Shown here one piece after another: positions 32,843 to 40,683 of a stretch of 64,000 bases of DNA. Numbering within the stretch: the stretch's first letter is position 1; the number at the start of each line of letters is the position of its first letter. The translations under genes were made by a program, and so were the position numbers. Origin of the DNA: Haloechinothrix sp033042135 (GTDB lineage: Bacteria > Actinomycetota > Actinomycetes > Mycobacteriales > Pseudonocardiaceae); contig NZ_WBXM01000005.1 of the NCBI RefSeq assembly GCF_033042135.1, positions 251,994 through 315,993 of the forward strand, written 5' to 3'. Below the pieces are notes generated by a model, which saw nothing but the letters and a program-made list of their open reading frames with translations, was not told the DNA's origin and did not search any database.

Positions 32843-33832
32843 TCACGCTGTCAGCTTCGGTAGCACCTCGCGTCCGAACACCTCCAGCCACTCCTGCTGG
32901 TTGCGCCCTACGTTGTGCAGATAGATCCGGTTGAAACCGGCGTCGATGAACGACTGCAGCGCGGCGCGGTGCTCGTCTGGGTCGGCGGAGACCACCATGC
33001 GACCCGCGAAGTCCTCGCGCCGTACCAGCCTGGCCATCTGCTCGAAATCGAACGGCGAGCGGACGTCGGCCTTGGGGAACTTCATGCCACCGTTGGGCCA
33101 CTGCTCGATCGCGTTCGCCCATGCCTGCTCGTCGGTCGCCGCCCAGGACAGGTGCACCTGCAGCAGTTTCGGCATCGCGTCCGGGTCCTTGCCCGCCTGG
33201 CGTGCCCCCTGACCGAACCGCTCCAGAATCCCCGCCAGCTTGTCCAGCGAAGCACCCGGGGTGATGAGCCCATCAGCCAGCTCACCCGCCTTGCGTGAGG
33301 TGTACGGACCAGCGGCGGCGACGTACACAGGTGGCGGCGCGTCGGGCATGGTCCACAACCGCATGGTATGCAGCTTGAAGAACTCGCCTGCGTGCTTGAC
33401 ATCCCCTCCGGTGAACAGCTTCCTGATCACCTGGAGAGCCTCGAACATCCGGCGAACCCGCTCCGGCGCCTCCGGCCAGTAACCAGCCAGCATGTGCTCG
33501 TTGAGCGCCTCTCCCGAACCGATACCGAGCCAGCTGCGTCCCGGGTACATCGCTTCGATGGTCGCCGCCGCCTGCGCGACCAGCGCCGGGTGGAACCGGA
33601 AGGACGGGCACGTCACGCCCGGCCCGAAGTCGCCTTCGGTACGCTCGCCGATCGCGCTAAGCACGCTCCAGACGAACGACGCCTCCCCCTGGGCGGGGAC
33701 CCAGGGCTGGACGTGATCGGCGGCCATCTGGCCGCGAAACCCGTGGCGTTCCGCCAGCTCTGCCAGCTCCACCGACTCACGCGGCCCGAACTGCTCCAAC
33801 GCCGCCGCGATCCCGATCTGCACCTCAGTCAC
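32843..33832 (-). CDS. F420-dependent LLM-class oxidoreductase (TIGR03557/FGD-like)
   Basis: 329 aa TIM-barrel luciferase-like enzyme. AADHVQPWVPAQGEASFVW, GPGVTCPSFRFHPALVAQA, YPGRSWLGIGSGEALNEH and VYVAAAGPYTSRKAGELADG match the F420 group that includes glucose-6-phosphate dehydrogenase Fgd and its paralogues. Substrate is not determined: several Fgd substrate-site residues would have to be compared by alignment. GTG 33832 was preferred over GTG 33844 because GGAAGGAG lies 9 nt upstream. The cofC gene in this window supports F420 production. Confidence 0.87.
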   Translation of the reverse strand: MTEVQIGIAAALEQFGPRESVELAELAERHGFRGQMAADHVQPWVPAQGEASFVWSVLSAIGERTEGDFGPGVTCPSFRFHPALVAQAAATIEAMYPGRSWLGIGSGEALNEHMLAGYWPEAPERVRRMFEALQVIRKLFTGGDVKHAGEFFKLHTMRLWTMPDAPPPVYVAAAGPYTSRKAGELADGLITPGASLDKLAGILERFGQGARQAGKDPDAMPKLLQVHLSWAATDEQAWANAIEQWPNGGMKFPKADVRSPFDFEQMARLVRREDFAGRMVVSADPDEHRAALQSFIDAGFNRIYLHNVGRNQQEWLEVFGREVLPKLTA

Positions 33833-34098
33833 GAGCCGCTCCACTCCTTCCGCTCGGCGCCGCGGTCCGCTGTCGTGGTCAACCTACCGCGTGAGAAGGA
33901 CCACGAGCCCGCCCGACCGCTCCGGCGTGCGCAGTTTCCCACTTCCGACCAGGGGCGCACCGGGAATGTGATCCACTAGACACCGGTCGCGCGCCCGTTC
34001 GGCGGCGGCCTCGCGCCCGTGGCGGGCCGACGGCGAACCGCGTGCGGTCGCCGAACCACGTGCCAGCCGGGGTGGTTCTATCGCGATCACTACCGCTC
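33833..34098. other. Divergent gene-free region
   Basis: 266 nt between the LLM start and the stress-type promoter of the eRF1-like gene. I see no open frame with plausible coding character and no RNA motif. It should contain the LLM promoter on the minus strand. Confidence 0.5.
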
Positions 34099-34124
34099 GT
34101 TTACCCGTGGCGCAGCTCGGGTAC
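34099..34124 (+). promoter_or_regulatory. General-stress sigma (SigF/SigB-type) promoter
   Basis: GTTT at 34099-34102, a 16-nt spacer, and GGGTAC at 34119-34124 match the actinobacterial SigF/SigB consensus (GTTT-N14-17-GGGTA) exactly. Transcription would begin near 34131 and leave a ~78-nt leader before the ATG at 34209. Confidence 0.65.
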
Positions 34125-34208
34125 GCGAGGGGGCGGCACCCTGTGAATCGACCACCCGATCGGAGCAGTGACGTACCGCGACGGCCCCCGGATGCGGAGG
34201 GTGATCAC

Positions 34209-35345
34209 ATGAAGTTGGCGTTCCTGCAGGAGATCTACGACTACGAGGGTCCGTTCGCAACCGTGTACCTGGACACCTCGGCCGAGTCCGAGGACGCGGG
34301 CAAGGCCCTCGAACTACGCTGGTGCGGGGCGCGCGAATCGCTGAGCAGGCGGGGAGCGGGCGAGGCGGACCTGCGAGCCCTCGAGTCCGCGGTCGCCTCG
34401 CACGAATCCCGTACCGGAAGACGCGGCCAGGTACTCGTCGCGGCCGAGGGCTCGGTGGTGTTCAGCGACGAGCTACCGGAGCCGCCGGAGCACTTCCCCT
34501 CCGATGCGGGAGTGTCCTTCGGCCGGCTCCCTCATCTGCTGCCCTACCTCGCCATGCGCCAGGCTCGCATCCCCCATGTGGTGGCCGTGGTCGATCGTCT
34601 CGGTGCCGACCTGACGATCGTGCAGGCGAACCAGCACGTCATGCGCTCGTCCGTCGACGGTGACGACAATCCGCACCACAAGAGTCACGCTGCTGGGCAG
34701 GGTGACGAGAAGCGACACCACCAGCGCGTCGAGGAACGGTGGAAGGCGAACGCCAAGCTGATCGCCGACGAGATCACGCGCCGCGTGCGGGAGTACCGCG
34801 CGGAGGTCGTCGTCCTCGCAGGCGACGTCGAGCAGCGCAAGCTCGTCGGCGATCAGCTAGAGGCCCACGTGCGGGAGCTGGTCATCGCGACCGCAGCGGG
34901 TCACCGGCGGCGCGGGGCACTCGACGCACCGTTACGAGAGGAGATCGCCGAGGCGGTCGACACGACACTGCAACAGCGTGTCGACCGGGCCGTCGTCGAG
35001 TTCGAGAAGGAGCGCGGCAACCGGGCACACGTCGCGGAAGGGTGGCAGGAAACGGTCGACGCGCTGCTTCACGGGCAGGTCCGAGCCCTGCTGTGGAGCC
35101 GGGAAGCCTACGGGTTGGCAGACCACGGCATGCTGTCGATCGGTTCGGAGCCCAACCACGTCGCTTTCGAGGACGCGACACTGGTCGCTCTCGGCGCGGC
35201 ATGGGTCGAGCACGTAGCCGCCGAGGATGCCCTCATCCGGGCGGCCTCCTGCACCGGGGCCGATCTCGTCCTGCCCGCACCACGGGAGGTCGAGCTCGCC
35301 GATGGGGTCGGGGCCGTGCTGCGGTACGCGGACAGCACCCGGTGA
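34209..35345 (+). CDS. Bacterial eRF1-like protein (Rv2629/baeRF2 family)
   Basis: 378 aa. N-terminal KLAFLQEIYDYEGPFATVYLD (cited in part) and the central VVLAGDVEQRKLVGDQL match Rv2629-type proteins assigned to the bacterial archaeo-eukaryotic release factor superfamily (baeRF). They are thought to act on stalled or stressed ribosomes; biochemical function is not settled. There is no GGQ motif of class 1 release factors. ATG 34209 follows GGAGGG. The SigF-type promoter upstream fits stress expression, as Rv2629 is a dormancy gene in mycobacteria. Converges on icmF. Confidence 0.85.
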   Translation: MKLAFLQEIYDYEGPFATVYLDTSAESEDAGKALELRWCGARESLSRRGAGEADLRALESAVASHESRTGRRGQVLVAAEGSVVFSDELPEPPEHFPSDAGVSFGRLPHLLPYLAMRQARIPHVVAVVDRLGADLTIVQANQHVMRSSVDGDDNPHHKSHAAGQGDEKRHHQRVEERWKANAKLIADEITRRVREYRAEVVVLAGDVEQRKLVGDQLEAHVRELVIATAAGHRRRGALDAPLREEIAEAVDTTLQQRVDRAVVEFEKERGNRAHVAEGWQETVDALLHGQVRALLWSREAYGLADHGMLSIGSEPNHVAFEDATLVALGAAWVEHVAAEDALIRAASCTGADLVLPAPREVELADGVGAVLRYADSTR

Positions 35346-35361
35346 CCCCGCCGACCAACGC

Positions 35362-38300
35362 TCACACGTTACGCCGGTACTGCCCGCCGACCTCGAAGAA
35401 CGTCTCGGTGATCTGCTCGAGGGTGCACACCCGTGCCGCGTCCATCAGCACATCGAAAACGTTCTCGCCCGCGGTGGCCGCCTCGCGCAGCGCCTTGAGT
35501 GCCTGCTCGGCCTCGGCCGCGTGCCGTTCGCGGAACCGGGCGGTGCGCTCCAGCTGCGACCGCTTCTCCTCCTCGGTGGCGCGTGCGAGTTCGACCTCGG
35601 CTTCAGCCTCGGACTCGCCACTCGGATCGAGGAAGGTGTTCACTCCGATGATCGGCAGTTCGCCGTCGTGTTTGAGCCGTTCGTAGGTCATGGACTCGTC
35701 CTGGATCTTGCCGCGCTGGTAGCCGTTCTCCATGGCGCCCAGCACGCCACCGCGCTCGGAGATCCGCTCGAACTCCGCGAGTACCGCTTCCTCGACCAGG
35801 TCGGTCAGCTCGTCGACGATGAACGCTCCCTGCAGGGGATTCTCGTTCTTGGCCAGTCCCCATTCCTTGCTGATGATCATCTGGATGGCCAGCGCGCGCC
35901 GCACCGAGCTCTCGGTCGGAGTGGTGATCGCCTCGTCGTAGGCGTTGGTGTGCAGCGAGTTGGCGTTGTCGTACAGCGCGCACAACGCCTGCAGGGTCGT
36001 GCGGATGTCGTTGAAGCTCATCTCCTGTGCGTGCAGTGACCGGCCGGAGGTCTGCACGTGGTATTTCAACTTCTGTGAGCGCTCGTTCGCACCGTAACGC
36101 TCGCGCATGGCGACGGCCCAAATCCGTCGGGCAACACGACCGATCACAGTGTATTCGGCATCCATGCCGTTGGAGAAAAAGAACGACAGGTTCGGCGCGA
36201 AATCATCGATATGCATGCCTCGGGCCAGGTACGACTCCACATAGGTGAAGCCGTTGGCCAGCGTGAACGCCAGCTGCGTGATCGGATTGGCGCCCGCCTC
36301 GGCAATATGGTAGCCGGAGATCGAGACCGAGTAGAAGTTCCGCACGTCGTGGGCGATGAACCACTCCTGGATATCGGCCATCATCCGCAGCGAGAACTCG
36401 GTGGAGAAGATACAGGTGTTCTGCCCCTGATCCTCCTTGAGGATATCTGCCTGCACCGTGCCCCTGACGCTACGCAGCGCCATGGCACGCAGTTCGGCGG
36501 CCTCCTCTTCGGTGGGATCCCTGCCCTGTTCGTCACGGAACGCGTCGAAACGCTGGTCGATCGCGGTGTTGAGGAAGAACGCCAGGATCGCCGGGGCAGG
36601 CCCGTTGATGGTCATCGACACCGAGGTCGATGGCGAGGTGAGGTCGAATCCGTCGTACAGCGCCTTCATGTCGTCCAACGTCGCGATCGACACCCCAGAT
36701 GTGCCGATCTTGCCGTACACGTCCGGCTTGGTGGACGGATCGTGACCGTAGAGGGTCACCGAATCGAACGCCGTGGACAGCCGGTGTGCCTCCGATTCGG
36801 AGGAGAGGTACTTGAAGCGGCGGTTGGTTCGGAACGGGTCACCCTCGCCCGCGAACATCCGAGCCGGGTCCTCGCCTTCCCGCTTGAACGGGAATACCCC
36901 TGCGGTGAACGGGAAGTAGCCGGGCAGGTTCTCCCTGCGCAGGAACGACAACAGGTCGCCACGGTCCCGGTAACGCGGCAGCGCCACCCGCGAGACCTTG
37001 CTGCCGGAGAGGGTCTCCCGCCAGAGGTCGTTGCGCAGTTCCCTGTCCCGGACACGCACCACCAGCTCGTCACCGCTGTAGTCGGACTTCCGCTGCGGCC
37101 ACTCGTCGAGCAGCCGTGCGGACTCCCCGCTCACCCTGCCGCGCGCCGTCTCGATGAGCCGCTCGATCGCGGAGGTGTCGGCGGAGTCATCGGCCAGTGC
37201 GTCGCGGGCAGCACCGAGTTGGTCGAGATGCCGCACCACGTCCGCCTGCTCCCGGGTGTGTTCGTGATAAGCACGCACGGTCGCGGCGATATCGGCGAGG
37301 TAGCTCGCCCGCGTGGCGGGGATAACCGTGTCCAGGTCGGTGGAGACCTTGCCCGACACGGCGGGCAGCGTCCCGGCGGATACGCTCAACCCACGTTCGG
37401 CCAGCTCGTCCCGGAGAAACTGGTACAGGGCGGTAACGCCGTCGTCGTTGAACCGCGCCGCGCTGGTACCGAAGACGGGCATGTCCTCGGGGGAAGCACC
37501 GAACGCCTCCCGGTTGCGGATCAGCTGACGGGAAACGTCCCTTCTGGCGTCCTCCGCCCCTCTGCGCTCGAACTTGTTGATCGCCACGGCCGCGGCGAAG
37601 TCCAGCATGTCGATCTTTTCCAGCTGTGAGGCCGCGCCGAACTCGGGCGTCATCACATACAGCGGCACATCGACGTGGTCGACGATGCCCGCATCCCCCT
37701 GCCCGATACCGGGGGTTTCCACGATCACCAGGTCGTAGCCTGCCGCCTGGCAGCCGCGGATGGCGTCGGTGAGCCCCGTCGGGATCTCCCCTGCGGTACC
37801 GCGCGTGGCCATAGACCGGAAGTACACCGGCCCGAAGTCCGCGGCGGGGCCGGCAGGTCCCGCCGCGGCGCGGCCCGCACCAGCCGACCAGGGCCCGAGC
37901 GAGTTCACCCGGATACGGTCGCCGAGCAACGCACCACCTCCCCGCCTGCGCGAGGGGTCGACCGCCAGGACGGCGATGCGCAGCTTGTCCTCCTGATCGA
38001 GACGGAATCGGCGGAGCAGCTCGTCGGTCAGCGAGGACTTCCCCGAGCCACCCGTACCGGTGATCCCCAGCACCGGGACCTGGCGTGTCCGAGCGGCGCG
38101 CTCGATGGCATCCCGCCAGTCATCGGGCAACACGTCGCCTTCCATCATGCTGATGGCCCGTGCCAACGTCGGGACGTCGCCTGCGAGGAGCTGGTCGACC
38201 GATCCGACCTGCCGGGCGGTCAGGTCCCGGTCACACTCGGCGATCATAGTGTTGATCATGCCGGGCAGCCCCATGCGCTGCCCGTCAGCGGGCGAGAAGA

Positions 38301-38658
38301 TGCGTGCGACCCCCCTGGAGTGCAGCAGCTCGATCTCCTCGTCGACGATCACGCCGCCGCCACCGCCGTATACCCGGATATGGTCCGCGCCCCGCTCCCT
38401 CAGCAGTTCGACCAGGTAGGTGAAGTACTCGACGTGCCCACCCTGGTAGGCCGACACCGCGACGCCGTGCACGTCCTCGGAGATCGCAGCGGTCACGACC
38501 TCGTCCACCGAGCGGTTGTGCCCCAGGTGGACGACCTCGGCACCCTGCGACTGGAGGATGCGCCGCATGATGTTGATCGACGCGTCATGGCCGTCGAACA
38601 GGCTGGACGCGGTGACGAACCTGACGGGATTCACCGGGTGGTGCAGTTGGGCGGTCAT
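35362..38658 (-). CDS. icmF: Fused isobutyryl-CoA mutase
   Basis: 1098 aa adenosylcobalamin enzyme interconverting isobutyryl-CoA and n-butyryl-CoA (some IcmFs also act on isovaleryl/pivalyl-CoA). Domain order: B12-binding with DGHDASIN (22-29) and the Gly-rich VYGGGGGVIV; MeaB-like G-protein chaperone with P-loop GTGGSGKSS (201-209) and TPGIGQGD; large substrate-binding barrel from ~570. The barrel has FPFTAGVFPF and QNTCIFSTEF, where ICM-type Phe and Gln replace the Tyr and Arg of methylmalonyl-CoA mutase. ATG 38658 follows a -10 element by 9 nt, so the mRNA is nearly leaderless. Likely feeds valine or branched-chain carbon into butyryl-CoA metabolism. Confidence 0.95.
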   Translation of the reverse strand: MTAQLHHPVNPVRFVTASSLFDGHDASINIMRRILQSQGAEVVHLGHNRSVDEVVTAAISEDVHGVAVSAYQGGHVEYFTYLVELLRERGADHIRVYGGGGGVIVDEEIELLHSRGVARIFSPADGQRMGLPGMINTMIAECDRDLTARQVGSVDQLLAGDVPTLARAISMMEGDVLPDDWRDAIERAARTRQVPVLGITGTGGSGKSSLTDELLRRFRLDQEDKLRIAVLAVDPSRRRGGGALLGDRIRVNSLGPWSAGAGRAAAGPAGPAADFGPVYFRSMATRGTAGEIPTGLTDAIRGCQAAGYDLVIVETPGIGQGDAGIVDHVDVPLYVMTPEFGAASQLEKIDMLDFAAAVAINKFERRGAEDARRDVSRQLIRNREAFGASPEDMPVFGTSAARFNDDGVTALYQFLRDELAERGLSVSAGTLPAVSGKVSTDLDTVIPATRASYLADIAATVRAYHEHTREQADVVRHLDQLGAARDALADDSADTSAIERLIETARGRVSGESARLLDEWPQRKSDYSGDELVVRVRDRELRNDLWRETLSGSKVSRVALPRYRDRGDLLSFLRRENLPGYFPFTAGVFPFKREGEDPARMFAGEGDPFRTNRRFKYLSSESEAHRLSTAFDSVTLYGHDPSTKPDVYGKIGTSGVSIATLDDMKALYDGFDLTSPSTSVSMTINGPAPAILAFFLNTAIDQRFDAFRDEQGRDPTEEEAAELRAMALRSVRGTVQADILKEDQGQNTCIFSTEFSLRMMADIQEWFIAHDVRNFYSVSISGYHIAEAGANPITQLAFTLANGFTYVESYLARGMHIDDFAPNLSFFFSNGMDAEYTVIGRVARRIWAVAMRERYGANERSQKLKYHVQTSGRSLHAQEMSFNDIRTTLQALCALYDNANSLHTNAYDEAITTPTESSVRRALAIQMIISKEWGLAKNENPLQGAFIVDELTDLVEEAVLAEFERISERGGVLGAMENGYQRGKIQDESMTYERLKHDGELPIIGVNTFLDPSGESEAEAEVELARATEEEKRSQLERTARFRERHAAEAEQALKALREAATAGENVFDVLMDAARVCTLEQITETFFEVGGQYRRNV

Positions 38659-38667
38659 ACTCTCAAA

Positions 38668-38695
38668 ATACTAGGACTTCCAACTATTTTGGAAG
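38668..38695 (-). promoter_or_regulatory. icmF promoter with TTCCAA palindrome
   Basis: On the minus strand TAGTAT (38668-38673) is a good -10 element only 9 nt before the ATG, implying a leaderless or near-leaderless transcript. Immediately upstream CTTCCAACTATTTTGGAAG (38677-38695) is a perfect palindrome with 7-bp arms and a 5-nt spacer, placed where a repressor would block RNA polymerase. Confidence 0.6.
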
Positions 38696-38861
38696 CGCCC
38701 ACGCGTTGTGGTCTACGCAATACTCCGGCCACCCACCGAGGTGACAGCCCGGTCGGTGCCCGTCGCCCCAGCTCGCGGCCTCCGGCCTCACCTGCCCGCG
38801 TTCGCGATCCGGTGACACGCCCCCGGCTGTGCGCCGTGCGGACGCGCACCGCACACCCGGC

Positions 38862-39473
38862 TCACCGCGCGCCCTGGTTGCGCGCCACCCACTGCTTCAT
38901 GGCGTACTCCACCAGCGTGATGAGCGTCTGCTTCGTCGATTCCCGTCCCCGCGCGTCACAACGAACGATCGGCACCGAGGGGTCGACAGCCAACGCCTCA
39001 CGCACATCCTCGATCTCGTGATGCAGCACCCCGTCGAACGTGTTGATCCCGACGATATACGGCAGGCCGCGATCTTCGAAGAAGTCCACCGGCGCGAACG
39101 AGTCCGCCAGCCTCCGGGTGTCGGCCAGGACCACGGCACCGATGGCACCGCGCACCAGGTCGTCCCACATGAACCAGAACCGTTGCTGCCCGGGGGTGCC
39201 GAACAGGTAAAGGATGAGGTCCTCGTCGAGCGATACGCGGCCGAAGTCCATCGCCACCGTCGTGGCCTTTTTGTCCGGTGTGGCAGCCAGGTCGTCGATG
39301 CCGGTACTGGCGTCGGTCATCATCGCCTCGGTGGTCAGCGGCACGATCTCCGAAACCGAACCGACGAACGTCGTCTTGCCTGCACCGAAACCACCGGCAA
39401 CGACGATCTTCGCCGAGGTCATGGTCGACGAGTCGGACTGCTGCTTGGTCAACTCGTATGCCGGGTTCGTCAC
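38862..39473 (-). CDS. cvnD: Conservon GTPase CvnD
   Basis: 203 aa small Ras/Gtr-like GTPase (ATP/GTP-binding protein). P-loop GGFGAGKTT, switch DFGRVSLDEDLIL and LFGTPGQQRFWFM. Works with CvnA-C at the membrane like a G-protein module. Start GTG 39473 has GGGGGG seven nt upstream; ATG 39422 (MTSAKIVVAGG) is an alternative that removes 17 residues. Unusually it begins 222 nt after cvnC instead of overlapping it. Confidence 0.88.
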   Translation of the reverse strand: MTNPAYELTKQQSDSSTMTSAKIVVAGGFGAGKTTFVGSVSEIVPLTTEAMMTDASTGIDDLAATPDKKATTVAMDFGRVSLDEDLILYLFGTPGQQRFWFMWDDLVRGAIGAVVLADTRRLADSFAPVDFFEDRGLPYIVGINTFDGVLHHEIEDVREALAVDPSVPIVRCDARGRESTKQTLITLVEYAMKQWVARNQGAR

Positions 39474-39695
39474 GGCTGGATCCCCCCAATACGGCGGACA
39501 ACGCTGGTGGTCCCCGTGCTCCCGTGCGGATCGGGCACCGCCCTGCGGGCAGCGGTTGCCGGAACAGGCCGGCGACCACCGAGCGGGGGCGAACACGAGC
39601 ACGTCAAGCAGCCACCCGGGTGCCGCACCCGGACATCGCGTGCGCCACGGTGACCCTCACTATCCAACCACCCCGGCACGGCGACCAACACCTTC
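39474..39695 (-). other. cvnC-cvnD spacer
   Basis: 222 nt between genes that usually overlap or touch in conservons. No credible small gene or hairpin stands out; an open frame continuing upstream from cvnD shows no conserved character. It may hold an extra promoter for cvnD. Confidence 0.4.
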
Positions 39696-40118
39696 CTAAA
39701 GCCGACGGAGTCCACTCAACACCCTTTCCATCAACAGCAGATGCGCCTCGGCGCCATCGGTCCCGGACATCGTCTTATGCACCGTCACGAGGCCGGCATC
39801 GGCGGCGTCGGCCACCAGTACCCTAGCCACGCCGAGCGGCATTCGCAGCTGTGCCGCCAGCTCGGCCACCGAGCGCGGTGATGTGCACGCCTCCACGATG
39901 GTGCGATGCTCGATCCTGTCCCACGCCTCCACGGCCAGGGCGCCGTCTCTCGCCGAAACCATAGTCTCCAGCTCCAGCGGGTACTTCGCCCTGGTCCGGC
40001 CACCGGTCAGCATGTAAGGACGGACCATAGCGGCACCCTCGCCGTCGGCGGTGGCCCGCCTGCTGAGCGTCGGTATCACCTGCGTCGGTGTGCGCTGTGA
40101 CAGCGGCTGAGCATGCAT
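39696..40118 (-). CDS. cvnC: Conservon DUF742 protein CvnC
   Basis: 140 aa. The DUF742 core is clear: VRPYMLTGGRTRAKYPLELE and a winged-helix-like region (SVAELAAQLRMPLGVARVLV) with the C-terminal ERVLSGLRRL. ATG 40118 has AAGGAGG nine nt upstream. ATG 40205, 4 nt after the cvnB stop, would add 29 poorly conserved residues. It is the third conservon protein; family members bind CvnA-CvnB complexes and may contact DNA, which is unproven. Confidence 0.87.
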   Translation of the reverse strand: MHAQPLSQRTPTQVIPTLSRRATADGEGAAMVRPYMLTGGRTRAKYPLELETMVSARDGALAVEAWDRIEHRTIVEACTSPRSVAELAAQLRMPLGVARVLVADAADAGLVTVHKTMSGTDGAEAHLLLMERVLSGLRRL

Positions 40119-40209
40119 CCCCTTGCCCTCCTTGCGCGTGCGATGCAGTCCGCGCCGGCCCGTGGCACCCGCCGGACCGGTCCCCTGCCGCGGCCTGTAT
40201 GTCATGGCG

Positions 40210-40653
40210 TCATCCAGCCGACGCGCCGAGCAAGGATCCGCCCGACCCTTGCAACTGTGCGCGGAGCTCGGGGGTCAGGATCTGTCCCACCCGGTCAACC
40301 AGCAGCGTCATCTCGTAGGCGACCTGCCCGATGTCGCAGGTGGGTGCCGCGAGTACGGCGAGGCACGATCCGTCGCTGATGGACATCAGCACCATGATGC
40401 CGAGCTCCATCTCGACCACGGTCTCGTTCACCGCGCCCGCCTCGAAGCATCTTGCCGCCCCTTGAGTCAGGCTCACCAGGCCGGAGGCCACCGCCGCCAG
40501 CTGGTCGGCTCTGTCAAGGGGCAGCCGTGCCGACGAGGTCAGCAACAAGCCGTCCGCCGAGACCACGACCGCGTGCGCAACACCGGGCACGCGCTCGGCG
40601 AAATCGTTCACCAGCCAACCGAACTGGTTCTGCTGGGGTTGAGGCGACGTCAT
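40210..40653 (-). CDS. cvnB: Conservon roadblock/LC7 protein CvnB
   Basis: 147 aa roadblock/LC7 fold: FGWLVNDFAERVPGVAHAVV, SADGLLLTSSARL, ASGLVSLTQGAAR, and the C-terminal VGQILTPELRAQL. Such proteins act as GTPase-activating or scaffolding partners of the CvnD GTPase. ATG 40653 follows GGAGGG. It begins 30 nt after cvnA and is followed 4-90 nt later by cvnC. Confidence 0.9.
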   Translation of the reverse strand: MTSPQPQQNQFGWLVNDFAERVPGVAHAVVVSADGLLLTSSARLPLDRADQLAAVASGLVSLTQGAARCFEAGAVNETVVEMELGIMVLMSISDGSCLAVLAAPTCDIGQVAYEMTLLVDRVGQILTPELRAQLQGSGGSLLGASAG

Positions 40654-40683
40654 GCACCCTCCATCATCTACTCGCACTCTCCA

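Noticed and set aside
33845..34208. Extension of the eRF1-like gene to a start at 34107
   Set aside because: The start at 34209 has a good ribosome site and begins the family homology; the earlier frame overlaps the stress promoter.
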